From contig NZ_JBKBQG010000009.1 in assembly GCF_046292825.1 (NCBI RefSeq), positions 1 through 64,000 of the forward strand: a stretch of 64,000 nucleotides of DNA, read 5' to 3'. Source of the stretch: Salinarimonas sp046292825 (GTDB taxonomy: Bacteria > Pseudomonadota > Alphaproteobacteria > Rhizobiales > Beijerinckiaceae). Below, one piece after another: positions 9,032 through 17,141 of the stretch. How positions within the stretch are numbered: the stretch's first letter is position 1; each line of letters opens with the position of its first letter. The notes beneath the pieces were generated by a model. That model searched no databases. It had not been told where the DNA came from and worked only from the letters and a program-made list of their open reading frames with translations. Position numbers and translations under genes: made by a program.

Positions 9032-10056
9032 TGCATCTCCTCGTCGCGACCGACGCCTGGAAGCCGCAGATCAACGGGGTCGTGCGCTCCCTCGAGGCGA
9101 TGGCCGAGCGGGCCCATTCCTGCGGCGCGCGGGTGAGCTTCGTCACCCCGCTCGATTTCGCCTCCGTGCCGATGCCGACCTATCCCGAGATCCGGCTCTC
9201 GCTCGCGAGCGCGCGCCGGCTCGCGCCGATCCTCGAGCGCGTCGCGCCGACGCACGTGCACATCGCGACGGAAGGGCCGATCGGCTTCGCGATGCGCGCG
9301 CTGTGCCTCGCGCGCGCGATCCCCTTCACGACGAGCTACCACACCCGTTTCCCGGAATACGTCTCCGCCCGCGCGCCGATCCCGGAGGACTGGACCTATG
9401 CCGTCATCCGCCGCTTCCACGCGAGCGGGATCGGCATGATGGTCTCGACCCCCTCGCTCGAGCGCGAGCTGACCGCGCGCGGCTTTTCCGGCATCATGCG
9501 CTGGTCGCGCGGCGTCGACGCCGATCTCTTCCGTCCGCGCCCGGCTCTGCGCGGGCGCTATCCGGGGCCGGTCTTCGTCACGGTCGCGCGGCTCGCGGTG
9601 GAGAAGAACATCGCCGCCTTCCTCGCGCTCGACCTGCCGGGCACGAAGCTCGTCGTCGGCGACGGCCCGGCGCGGCGCGATCTCGAGCGCATCGACCCCG
9701 ACGCCGTCTTCCTCGGCGCGCTCTCCGGCGAGGCGCTCGCCCAGGCTTACGCCTGCGCCGACGTGTTCGTCTTCCCGAGCCTCACCGACACGTTCGGCAT
9801 CGTGATGCTGGAGGCGCTCGCGAGCGGGCTCCCCGTCGCCGCCCATCCGGTCACGGGGCCGCTCGACGTGATCGGCGACAGCGGGGTCGGCGTGCTCGAC
9901 GCCGATCTGCGCCGGGCCGCGCTCGCCGCGCTCGCGATCGACCCCGCCCGCTGCCGCGCCTATGCCGAGCGCTTCACCTGGGAGCGCAGCGCAGCCCAGT
10001 TCTTCGGCAACATCCGCACCGCCCACGAGGCCCGCCGCGCCGCCCTCGCGGCGTGA
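9031..10056 (+). CDS. Agt-like GT4 glycosyltransferase for phosphorus-free glycolipids
   Basis: 341 residues, GT-B fold, family 4. The N terminus (MHLLVATDAWKPQINGVVRSLE) and the PTYPEIRLSLAS segment match the bacterial diacylglycerol glycosyltransferase group; the C-terminal half has the donor-site run FVFPSLTDTFGIVMLEALASGLPVAA (read as E-x7-E). Agrobacterium Agt makes glucosyl- and glucuronosyl-diacylglycerol under phosphate limitation. Coupling with plcP by a one-base overlap, with an AAGGGAGG site inside the plcP end, supports the same job here. The sugar donor is not determinable. Confidence 0.83.
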   Translation: MHLLVATDAWKPQINGVVRSLEAMAERAHSCGARVSFVTPLDFASVPMPTYPEIRLSLASARRLAPILERVAPTHVHIATEGPIGFAMRALCLARAIPFTTSYHTRFPEYVSARAPIPEDWTYAVIRRFHASGIGMMVSTPSLERELTARGFSGIMRWSRGVDADLFRPRPALRGRYPGPVFVTVARLAVEKNIAAFLALDLPGTKLVVGDGPARRDLERIDPDAVFLGALSGEALAQAYACADVFVFPSLTDTFGIVMLEALASGLPVAAHPVTGPLDVIGDSGVGVLDADLRRAALAALAIDPARCRAYAERFTWERSAAQFFGNIRTAHEARRAALAA

Positions 10057-10086
10057 GAGGGCCGGTCGGCCGTACGCGCGAACGAA

Positions 10087-10118
10087 AACGGCGGACCCGA
10101 GCGGGCCCGCCGTTCTTT
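10087..10118. terminator. Bidirectional terminator between agt and ccoP
   Basis: AACGGCGG pairs with CCGCCGTT around an inner CCCG-AG-CGGG stem (one A/C mismatch). It is flanked by CTTT on the plus side and by TTTTC when read on the minus strand, so it can end transcription of both convergent genes. Confidence 0.75.
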
Positions 10119-10161
10119 CGCGTCGTGTCGCGGGGCTCCGAGCCGAGCCCCGTGCTTGCCC

Positions 10162-11040
10162 TCACTCGCCGCCGCCGAGCGTGTGCACGTAGACGGTGAG
10201 CGCGGTGATCGTCGCGGGATCGAGACGCTCGCCGAAATGGGGCATCATGCCCCCGCGCCCGTTGGAGATCGTCTCGATGACGGCCTCGCGGGAGGAGCCG
10301 TAGAGCCAGATGTTGTTCGTCAGGTCGGGCGCGCCGAGCGCGCGCGTCCCCTGGCCGGTCTCGCCGTGGCAGGACGCGCAATTCTCGGCGAAGACCTGCG
10401 CGCCGAGCGCGAGGTCGGCGTTCTCCGGGCCCGAGAGCCCCGAGAGGCTGCGCACGTAATCCGCCACCGCGATCGCCTCCGCGCGACCGAACCAGCCGTC
10501 GCGGACGAAGGCGGGCATGTCGCCGAAGCGGGTGTCCATCGGCGTCGAGCGGATGCCGTGGGTGACCGTGTGGTGGATCTCCTCGAGGGTGCCGCCCCAG
10601 ATCCAATCGTCGTCGACGAGGTTGGGGAAGCCCACCGTGCCGCCGCCGCCCGCGCCGTGGCAGGCCGCGCAATTGTCGCCGAAGGCGGCGCGGCCGAAGG
10701 CCTGGGCGAAGGCGAGCAGTTCGGGATCGGCGGGGATGTCCTCGAGCGCCGTCGTGCGCAAGGCCGCGATCCGCTCGCCGCGCGAGGCGTCGAGCCGCGC
10801 GAGGTCGGAGACGACCGCCGAGCGCGAGTTCCAGCCGAGGACGCCGCCCGTCGCGCTGTTGATCAGCGGGATCGCCGGGTAGAGCAGCACGTAGATCAGC
10901 GACCAGACGATGGTGACGTAGAAGAGCCACAGCCACCAGCGCGGCAGCGGGTTGTTGAGCTCCCGGATGTCGTCCCACTCGTGGCCGGTGGTCGAGACGC
11001 CGGTCGCCTCGTCGATATGCTTGTTGTCCGGAGCGGCCAT
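10162..11040 (-). CDS. ccoP: cbb3-type cytochrome c oxidase subunit III, dihaem
   Basis: 292 residues: one membrane span (about 34-60) followed by two cytochrome c domains with haem motifs CAACH (124-128) and CASCH (221-225) and distal methionines (for example in GDMPAF and GGMMPHFG). CcoP passes electrons from soluble cytochromes through CcoO to the CcoN binuclear centre. It is the last gene of ccoNOQP and ends before the shared terminator. Length and order are those of typical fixP/ccoP. Confidence 0.96.
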   Translation of the reverse strand: MAAPDNKHIDEATGVSTTGHEWDDIRELNNPLPRWWLWLFYVTIVWSLIYVLLYPAIPLINSATGGVLGWNSRSAVVSDLARLDASRGERIAALRTTALEDIPADPELLAFAQAFGRAAFGDNCAACHGAGGGGTVGFPNLVDDDWIWGGTLEEIHHTVTHGIRSTPMDTRFGDMPAFVRDGWFGRAEAIAVADYVRSLSGLSGPENADLALGAQVFAENCASCHGETGQGTRALGAPDLTNNIWLYGSSREAVIETISNGRGGMMPHFGERLDPATITALTVYVHTLGGGE

Positions 11041-11043
11041 GGC

Positions 11044-11208
11044 TCAATCCTCTTCGAGGGGCGACCGCGCGGCCTTGTCGAAGGTCGAGCGGCTGGACGG
11101 CTTGAGGGCGTAGACGAGGACGAGGAAGAACCCGAACATGAAGATCAGGAGGCCCCAGGTCTGCGCGAAATTGGCGAGGAAGGAATAGGTCTGAACGGCC
11201 TCGTTCAT
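11044..11208 (-). CDS. ccoQ: cbb3-type cytochrome c oxidase small subunit CcoQ
   Basis: A 54-residue protein starting MNEAVQTYSFLANFAQTWG with one membrane span (LLIFMFGFFLVLVYAL, 20-35) and a short charged tail. Size, topology and position between ccoO and ccoP identify it as CcoQ, which stabilises the CcoNOP complex. The stop lies three bases before the ccoP start codon on the minus strand. The gene is short enough to be missed by length-filtered gene finding. Confidence 0.93.
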   Translation of the reverse strand: MNEAVQTYSFLANFAQTWGLLIFMFGFFLVLVYALKPSSRSTFDKAARSPLEED

Positions 11209-11218
11209 GCCCGCCTCC

Positions 11219-11956
11219 TCAGCGCACGTTCGCGGCGTTGTCGTAGGTCGAGAAATCGACCAACGTGCCGAGCATCTGCAGATAGGCGACGAGCGCGTCG
11301 CCCTCGGTGATCACCCCGTCGTGGCGGCCGGAGAAGTTGCGCGCCTGCGCCTTGGGATAGCGCTCGAGCAGGGCGTCGAGCGCGGGATCGTCGGTGCTCG
11401 CCTGGACGATCAGGTCCGTGCGGGCGTTTTCGATCATCGCGTCCGTATAGGGCACGCCGAGCATGGCCTGCACGCGAAGCTCCCGCTCGACATTGGCGAA
11501 ATCGAGCGGCGTGTCGAACAGGAACGGATAGCCCGGCATGATCGAGCCCGGCACCACGGAGCGCGGGTCGATCAGGTGGGCGACGTGCCAGGCGTCCGAA
11601 TACTTGCCGCCGACGCGCGCGAGGTCGGGCCCCGTGCGCTTCGAGCCCCATTGGAAGGGCCGGTCGTACATCGATTCGGCGGCGAGCGAGTAATGTCCGT
11701 AGCGCTCCACCTCGTCGCGCAGCGGGCGGACCATCTGGGAGTGGCAATTGTAGCAGCCCTCCCGGACGTAGATCGTCCGCCCGGCGAGCTCGAGGGGGCT
11801 GTAGGGGCGCATGCCCTCGACCTCCTCGATCGTGTTCTTGAGGTAGAAGAGCGGGACGATCTCCACGAGGCCGCCGATCGAGACGGCGCCCACGATGCCG
11901 GCGACGAGGACGATCGAGTTCTTCTCGAAGATCGCGTGCTTGTTCCAGAGAGACAT
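11219..11956 (-). CDS. ccoO: cbb3-type cytochrome c oxidase subunit II, monohaem
   Basis: 245 residues with an N-terminal membrane anchor (about 15-38) and one haem motif CYNCH (68-72) in REGCYNCHSQMVRPLRDE, the hallmark of CcoO/FixO. The axial methionine is probably in GSIMPGYPFL. It mediates electron transfer between CcoP and CcoN. It is separated from ccoN by 15 bases and from ccoQ by 10 bases, within one operon. Confidence 0.97.
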   Translation of the reverse strand: MSLWNKHAIFEKNSIVLVAGIVGAVSIGGLVEIVPLFYLKNTIEEVEGMRPYSPLELAGRTIYVREGCYNCHSQMVRPLRDEVERYGHYSLAAESMYDRPFQWGSKRTGPDLARVGGKYSDAWHVAHLIDPRSVVPGSIMPGYPFLFDTPLDFANVERELRVQAMLGVPYTDAMIENARTDLIVQASTDDPALDALLERYPKAQARNFSGRHDGVITEGDALVAYLQMLGTLVDFSTYDNAANVR

Positions 11957-11971
11957 GGTTCGCCCCTCCCC

Positions 11972-13642
11972 TTATTCGGCCGCGACGAGCGGCGATTGCG
12001 GCTCGGCCTCGGCGACCTTCGGAACCGCACGGACGGTCATCCAAAGATTGTAGGCCATGATGAGCGCGCCGGCGAGGAAGAGGAGCCCGCCCAGGGCGCG
12101 GATGACGTAGTAGGGGTGCATCGCCTCGGAGGTCTCGATGAACGAGTATTCCAGGAAGCCGAGGCTGGTGTATGCGCGCCACATCAGGCCCTGCATGATG
12201 CCCGCGACCCACATCGCCGAGATGTACAGGACGATGCCGAGCGTCGAGATCCAGAAGTGCCAGTTGACGAGCTTGAGGGAGTAGAGCCGCTCGCGGTTCC
12301 ACAGCCAGGGGACGAGGCAGTAGATCGCGCCGAAGGAGATGTAGGCGACCCAGCCGAGCGCGCCGGAATGGACGTGGCCCACGGTCCAGTCGGTGTAGTG
12401 CGAGAGCGAGTTGACGACCTTGATCGACATCATCGGACCCTCGAAGGTCGACATGCCGTAGAAGGCCAGCGACACGACCATGAGACGCAGGACCGGATCG
12501 GTGCGCAGCTTGTCCCAGGCGCCCGAGAGCGTCATCAGGCCGTTGATCATGCCGCCCCAGGAGGGCATCCACAGCATGATCGAGAACACCATGCCGAGCG
12601 TCTGCGCCCAATCGGGCAGGGCGGTGTAGTGCAGGTGGTGGGGGCCGGCCCAGATGTAGAGGAAGATCAGCGCCCAGAAGTGGATGATCGACAGGCGGTA
12701 GGAATAGACCGGCCGCTCGGCGCGCTTGGGGATGAAGTAGTACATGATCGCGAGGAAGCCCGCGGTCAGGAAGAAGCCCACCGCGTTGTGGCCGTACCAC
12801 CACTGGATCATCGCATCCTGGACGCCCGACCAGACGATGTAGGAGCGCGCCGAGAACAGCGACAGCGGGATCGCGGCGTTGTTGCCCAGATGCAGGATCG
12901 CGATCGTGACGATGAAGGCGAGGAAGAACCAGTTCGCCACGTAGATGTGCGGCTCCTTGCGCTTCCACAGCGTCGCCAGGAAGACGAGCAGGAAGGCGAC
13001 CCACACCACCGTCAGGAAGAGATCGGCGTACCACTCGGGCTCGGCATATTCCTTCGACTGGGTGATGCCGAGCAGGTAGCCCGTGCCGGCGATCACGATG
13101 AAGAAATTGTAGCCGAGCACCACGAACCACGGCGAGATGTCGCCCGCAAGCCGCGCCCGGCTCGTGCGCTGCACGACGTAGAAGGCGGTCGCGAGGAGCA
13201 CGTTGCCGCCGAAGGCGAAGATCACCGCGGAGGTGTGCAGGGGGCGCATCCGGCCGAAATTCAGCCAGGCGGTGTCGAAGTTCAGCGCCGGATAGGCGAG
13301 CTGCAGCGCGATGAGCAGGCCGACCGTGAAGCCGGCGATGCCCCAGACCATGGCCGCGACCGTGGCGAACTTGACCGGGCCCATGTTGTAATTGGGCTTG
13401 CCGCCGATCTCCTGCGGCGGCAGCGCCGCCGGGCGGTCGTAATAGCGGTTGATGATCGCGAACACGCCCGCGACGCTCGCCGCGGCGAACAGATAGGCGT
13501 GGAACGCGTAGGCCGGCTCCCAGGCTTTCGCGGCGACCACGATCGAGAGGACCGCGAGCGCCGCGAGCGCGACTGCCGTTCCCCCCTCGCCGATGGTCAT
13601 CCGCTTGCCCGGTGCCGCCGGAGATGCGCCGATCGAGGCCAT
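11972..13642 (-). CDS. ccoN: cbb3-type cytochrome c oxidase catalytic subunit I
   Basis: 556 residues, about 14 membrane spans. Ligand motifs typical of CcoN are present: RPLHTSAVIFAFGGN (haem b ligand), WWYGHNAVGFFLT (CuB His and active-site Tyr region), GPHHLHYTALPDW (two CuB His) and GHVHSGALGWVAY (haem ligands). This is the high-affinity proton-pumping oxidase used in low oxygen. It opens the ccoNOQP operon; an FNR/FixK-type box lies about 100 bases upstream. The accessory ccoGHIS genes are not in the window. Confidence 0.97.
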   Translation of the reverse strand: MASIGASPAAPGKRMTIGEGGTAVALAALAVLSIVVAAKAWEPAYAFHAYLFAAASVAGVFAIINRYYDRPAALPPQEIGGKPNYNMGPVKFATVAAMVWGIAGFTVGLLIALQLAYPALNFDTAWLNFGRMRPLHTSAVIFAFGGNVLLATAFYVVQRTSRARLAGDISPWFVVLGYNFFIVIAGTGYLLGITQSKEYAEPEWYADLFLTVVWVAFLLVFLATLWKRKEPHIYVANWFFLAFIVTIAILHLGNNAAIPLSLFSARSYIVWSGVQDAMIQWWYGHNAVGFFLTAGFLAIMYYFIPKRAERPVYSYRLSIIHFWALIFLYIWAGPHHLHYTALPDWAQTLGMVFSIMLWMPSWGGMINGLMTLSGAWDKLRTDPVLRLMVVSLAFYGMSTFEGPMMSIKVVNSLSHYTDWTVGHVHSGALGWVAYISFGAIYCLVPWLWNRERLYSLKLVNWHFWISTLGIVLYISAMWVAGIMQGLMWRAYTSLGFLEYSFIETSEAMHPYYVIRALGGLLFLAGALIMAYNLWMTVRAVPKVAEAEPQSPLVAAE

Positions 13643-13737
13643 GTAAATCCCCTTGGGTGTCGTGCCGAACAGGCGAGAAGCCCGGAGCGGGGTCCGGGCC
13701 TTGGCGGCACATTCGCGACATTCGCCGCCCCCGCGCC

Positions 13738-13751
13738 TTGATCTTCGTCAA
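13738..13751. promoter_or_regulatory. FNR/FixK-type box upstream of ccoN
   Basis: TTGATCTTCGTCAA fits TTGAT-N4-(A/G)TCAA, the site bound by FNR, Anr and FixK regulators, with one base off perfect symmetry. It is centred about 102 bases before the ccoN start, allowing a transcript start near 13703 with the site at about -41. Low-oxygen activation is expected. Confidence 0.75.
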
Positions 13752-13790
13752 AGCCTCCTCATTCTGCGGGGAGGATCGGGAATTGTCGGG

Positions 13791-15035
13791 ATGCGGCGGA
13801 TGACGGGGGAAGCGCTGGTGCGGCGGATGAGGGGACGTCTCGCGGGCTCGTGCCTCGCCGCGGCCTGCGCCGTCGGGCTCGCATCGGCCGCGATGGAGGC
13901 CGGCGCGCAGCCGGCGCAGCCGGCGGGCGCGCCTTTGCGAATCGCGGTCGGCGCGCCGATGACGGGTCCGCTCGCCGCCTATGGCGCGATGATGGAGGAG
14001 GGAGCGCGGCGCAGCGTGCAGGCGATCGCGGAAGCCGGCGGCCCGCCGATCGATCTCGTCGTGCTCGACGACGGCGGCGATCCGGCACGCGCCCGGACGC
14101 TCGCCGCGCGGATGGCGGGGGAGGGGATCGTCGCGGTCGTCGGCCATCTCACCGCTCAGGCCACGCTCGAGGCGGCGGCGGTGCTCGCGCGCGACGGGAT
14201 CCTTCTCGTGAACCCGGCCTCGACCGAGCCGCGGCTGACCGAGGAGCCCACCTGGAACATCCTGCGCCTAGCCGGCCGCGACGCCCGCCAGGGCGAGGTC
14301 GCCGCGCGCTATCTCCTCGCCCGCGGGCAGGATCTGCGCGTCGCCATCGTCCACGACAAGTCCGCCTTCGGCAAGGGCGTCGCCGACGCCATGCGCCGCG
14401 CGCTCGACGAGGGCGGGGCGGGCGACGTCTTCTACGAGGGGCTCGATCCCGGCGAGCCGGGCTATCGCGGGCTCGCGGCGCGGATCGCGGCGGCGGCGCC
14501 GACCCATGTCTATTTCGGCGGTCTCGCGCCGGAAGCGGCGATTCTCCTGCGCGATCTGCGCGATGCCGGCAGCGAGGCGGTCCTCGTCGGGTCCGACGGG
14601 CTCGCCGCGCCCGCCTTCGCGCAGCTCGACGCGGCGCTCGCCGCCGGCACGCTGATGACGGCGAGCCGGGACACCGCCGGCATCCCCGCCGCGACCGCGC
14701 TCGCCGAGCGGCTCGCGAGCGAGGCGCGGCTCGCGGGCACGCCCGTCCATCCCGCGGTCGTGCCGATGCTGGGCGAGGAGGGGGTGGTGGAAACGCTCCA
14801 CCCGATCGCGCTCGCGTCCCACGCCGCGATCGAGGCGATCGCGGCGGCGGCGTTCGAGGCCGGACCGGACGGGCGCGCCATCGCCGCGCGGCTGCGCGCG
14901 GACCCCGTCGAGACGGTGCTCGGCCCCCTGATGTTCGACCCCGCCGGCGAGGTCATCCTGCCGATCTTCGTCGTCCACGAATGGCTGCCGGGTCCCGACG
15001 GCGGCCTCGATTACCTCGGAAACGCCGCGCCGTGA
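13791..15035 (+). CDS. Branched-chain amino-acid type ABC transporter substrate-binding protein (LivJ-like, Peripla_BP_6)
   Basis: 414 residues with a secretion signal (hydrophobic LAAACAVGLASAAM followed by EAGAQP) and a type I periplasmic binding fold. LRIAVGAPMTGPLAAYGAMMEEGARRSVQ is the usual first strand and helix of LivJ-like proteins, and VAIVHDKSAFGKGVADAMRRALDEGG is the typical second-domain entry. It should capture amino acids or related solutes in the periplasm. No livHMGF genes are adjacent, so it is an orphan receptor here. Start could be 13791, 13800 or 13827. It is divergent from ccoN. Confidence 0.85.
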   Translation: MRRMTGEALVRRMRGRLAGSCLAAACAVGLASAAMEAGAQPAQPAGAPLRIAVGAPMTGPLAAYGAMMEEGARRSVQAIAEAGGPPIDLVVLDDGGDPARARTLAARMAGEGIVAVVGHLTAQATLEAAAVLARDGILLVNPASTEPRLTEEPTWNILRLAGRDARQGEVAARYLLARGQDLRVAIVHDKSAFGKGVADAMRRALDEGGAGDVFYEGLDPGEPGYRGLAARIAAAAPTHVYFGGLAPEAAILLRDLRDAGSEAVLVGSDGLAAPAFAQLDAALAAGTLMTASRDTAGIPAATALAERLASEARLAGTPVHPAVVPMLGEEGVVETLHPIALASHAAIEAIAAAAFEAGPDGRAIAARLRADPVETVLGPLMFDPAGEVILPIFVVHEWLPGPDGGLDYLGNAAP

Positions 15036-15080
15036 AGCCGTGGGGCGGGGGGTGCGTCAGCCTTCTCCCCTTCCCACGCC

Positions 15081-15255
15081 GTCATTCCGGGGCGCGAAGC
15101 GAACCCGGAATCCAGACTCCCGACCTCGGATGAGCAGCCTATTGGCTGCGTCCTTCGACGCATCGATTGCCTGCTATTGCGGAACGAGCGCGCATGCGCG
15201 CTCGAACCAACGTCGTGGTTCTGGATTCCGGGCTCGCTTCGCGCCCCGGAATGAC
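15081..15255. repeat. 175-bp palindromic repeat, copy R1
   Basis: The outer 36 bases are inverted copies (gtcattccggggcgcgaagc at the left; its reverse complement at the right, one base different), and each arm is itself a hairpin. Inside are two palindromes, gcagcctattggctgc and gagcgcgcatgcgcgctc. There is no coding content. Same length and parts as R3 at 51839-52013, with the inner modules in opposite order. Confidence 0.85.
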
Positions 15256-15281
15256 GGCCAGGGGAAAGATTCGCCCGCCCC

Positions 15282-15872
15282 TCAATTCCCGTTATACACC
15301 TTGCGCAGCAGCTCCGGCGCGGCCGCGCGCGCCCGGCCGAGCGCCTCGGCATAGGCCATCAGCACGTCGAGCGAATGGTCGACCCGCGCCCAGGCGGGCG
15401 ACGGCTCGGCGCCGGCGAGCACGCTCTCGCCCTCCGCGATGAAGGCGCTCGCCGGGCGGATCGCGATCGAGACGGGGGTGAAGCAGACGAGGGTGTTCTT
15501 GTGGACGCTCATGCGCAGCTCCGCCATCGGATAGGCGCCGCCGGTGCCCTCCGAGACGCCGAACAGGGCCGCGGGCTTGTGCGCGAACAGGTCGTTGCCG
15601 GCGATCATGAAGAGGTTCTTGAGCGCGGGCGTCGCCATCCCGTTCCATTCGGGGGCGAGGATCACGAAGCCGTCGGCGGCGGCGAGCCGCGCGGCGATCG
15701 GGCCGGCGCGATCGTCGGCGCGCTCCTTCCAGGGGATCTCGACCGCCTCGAGCTTCAGCACGGAGGCCTCGTGCGCGTCATGGCGGGCGGCGAGCCGGCG
15801 CGCGATCAGATCCGCGATCGCCCCGCTGCGCGACCCCTCCCGCTGGCTGCCCGATACGACCAGGATGTGCAT
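15282..15872 (-). CDS. NAD(P)H-dependent FMN reductase / flavodoxin-like oxidoreductase
   Basis: 196 residues, flavodoxin-like fold. The N-terminal phosphate loop SGSQREGSRSGAIADLI binds FMN; LAPEWNGMATPALKNLFMIA corresponds to the conserved P-x-Y/W-N-x-S/A-x-P-x-x-L-K-N segment of the NADPH-FMN reductase family, with Tyr replaced by Trp. Members reduce flavins, quinones, chromate or azo dyes. ATG at 15872 is chosen because the family starts directly at the MHILVVSGS strand. It is monocistronic and divergent from phnD. Confidence 0.88.
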   Translation of the reverse strand: MHILVVSGSQREGSRSGAIADLIARRLAARHDAHEASVLKLEAVEIPWKERADDRAGPIAARLAAADGFVILAPEWNGMATPALKNLFMIAGNDLFAHKPAALFGVSEGTGGAYPMAELRMSVHKNTLVCFTPVSIAIRPASAFIAEGESVLAGAEPSPAWARVDHSLDVLMAYAEALGRARAAAPELLRKVYNGN

Positions 15873-16002
15873 GTCTCGACCTCTCTGCGCCTCCACGCGC
15901 CGCGATATAGCGCGCCTGCCCGTGCCGCCAAGCCGCTCGCCGCCGTGGAGACCGCGTCGTGGGAATCGCGCACGCGAATATTTGCCGACTGAGCGTTTTC
16001 CC

Positions 16003-16031
16003 CTGTCACACAACGGAATCGGCTCTGTCGC
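16003..16031 (+). promoter_or_regulatory. Candidate Pho boxes upstream of phnD
   Basis: CTGTCAC (16003-16009) and CTGTCGC (16025-16031) each match the PhoB half site CTGTCAT at five or six of seven bases. They are spaced 22 bases apart, twice the 11-base repeat of Pho boxes; the middle unit is poorly conserved. They lie about 90-115 bases before phnD. Confidence 0.45.
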
Positions 16032-16117
16032 AAAAGCTTCGTGAGAGACGAATACGGGTCGCGAGCGCTCGGACGACGAGCGCATACCTGCTGGATTTCT
16101 TCCGGAGAACCCGTCCG

Positions 16118-17044
16118 ATGTTCCGCACTCTCCTCCTCGGCGCCGTCGCCGCCTCGAGCCTCGCCTTCGGCATCGCCGCCCCCGCCGCCGCGGATTGGCG
16201 CTCGGACATGCCCGTCTTCCGCGTCGGCCTGCTCGGCGGCGAGAACGAGGCCGATCGTCTGCGCAACAACCAGTGCCTCGTCGAGGCGCTCGGCTCGCGT
16301 CTGGGCGTGCCGGTCGAGCTGTTCCCGGCGCCCGATTATGCCGGCGTGATGCAGGGCCTGCTCGCGGGCCAGCTCGAGATGTCGTTCCTCGGCGCGTCCG
16401 CCTATGCCGGCATCTACCTGCAGGATGCCGACGCGGTCGAGCCGATCTTCGTCAACGCGGAGGCCGACGGCTCGCTCGGCTACATCGCGGTGATGTATGT
16501 CCGCGCCGACAGCGACATCAAGACGCTCGAGGACATGCGCGGCCGCGCGCTCGCCTATGCCGACGCGAACTCGACCTCGGGCTTCCTGGTGCCGCGCTTC
16601 GAGCTCGCCCAGGCCGGCATCAACGATCAGGAGTTCTTCTCCCGCACCGGCTTCGGCGGCGGTCACGAACAGGCGGTGATCGCGGTCCTGAACGGGCAGT
16701 TCGACGGCGGCGTGACCTGGGTGTCGGGCGTGGGCGAGCCTTCCGAGGGCTATACCCGCGGCAACCTGCGCCGCATGATCGACAACGGCCTCCTGAACAT
16801 GGCCGACCTGCGCATCATCTGGGAATCGAACATCATCCCGAACGGCCCGATGGTCGTGCGTCAGGCGATCCCGGCGGAAGCGCGCGCGATCCTGGTCGAC
16901 TACTTCGCCACCCAGCACGAGACCGATCCGGAGTGCTACACGGCCGTCTCCTTCGGCTCCGGCGCCGGCTGGGCCCCGACGGACCATTCCTTCTACGAGG
17001 GCATCGTCGAGATGCGCCGCGCCGAGATCGCCGGCTCGCGCTGA
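16118..17044 (+). CDS. phnD: Phosphonate/phosphite/phosphate ABC transporter substrate-binding protein
   Basis: 308 residues with a signal peptide (MFRTLLLGAVAASSLAFGIAAPAAA, cut before DWRSD). The fold is the PhnD/PtxB type II binding protein: FRVGLLGGENEADRL near the N terminus, EMSFLGASAYAGIYLQ and DANSTSGFLVPRF, the latter holding the Ser/Thr residues that grip the phosphonate or phosphite oxygens. It delivers ligand to PhnE1/E2-PhnC. No C-P lyase genes follow, so the ligand may be phosphite, phosphate or a phosphonate processed elsewhere. ATG 16118 has GGAG 11 bases upstream. Confidence 0.92.
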   Translation: MFRTLLLGAVAASSLAFGIAAPAAADWRSDMPVFRVGLLGGENEADRLRNNQCLVEALGSRLGVPVELFPAPDYAGVMQGLLAGQLEMSFLGASAYAGIYLQDADAVEPIFVNAEADGSLGYIAVMYVRADSDIKTLEDMRGRALAYADANSTSGFLVPRFELAQAGINDQEFFSRTGFGGGHEQAVIAVLNGQFDGGVTWVSGVGEPSEGYTRGNLRRMIDNGLLNMADLRIIWESNIIPNGPMVVRQAIPAEARAILVDYFATQHETDPECYTAVSFGSGAGWAPTDHSFYEGIVEMRRAEIAGSR

Positions 17045-17063
17045 TCCGGCACGCAGGTCCCTG

Positions 17064-17100
17064 GCGGACCCCCGTCCTTCGCGGCGGGGGTCCGCTTCTT
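17064..17100 (+). terminator. Intercistronic stem-loop between phnD and phnC
   Basis: A perfect 11-bp stem, GCGGACCCCCG (17064-17074) with CGGGGGTCCGC (17085-17095), loop of ten, followed by TTCTT. It may partly terminate or protect the 3' end of phnD mRNA so that the binding protein is made in excess over the permease and ATPase. Confidence 0.7.
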
Positions 17101-17141
17101 GCGAGATCCCCATGTCGCCGCTCCAGCCGAACGAGGCCGTC

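Noticed and set aside
15081..15255. Repeats R1-R3 as CRISPR repeats
   Set aside because: Copies are tens of kb apart, with no regular spacers and no cas genes; they are palindromic units, not an array.
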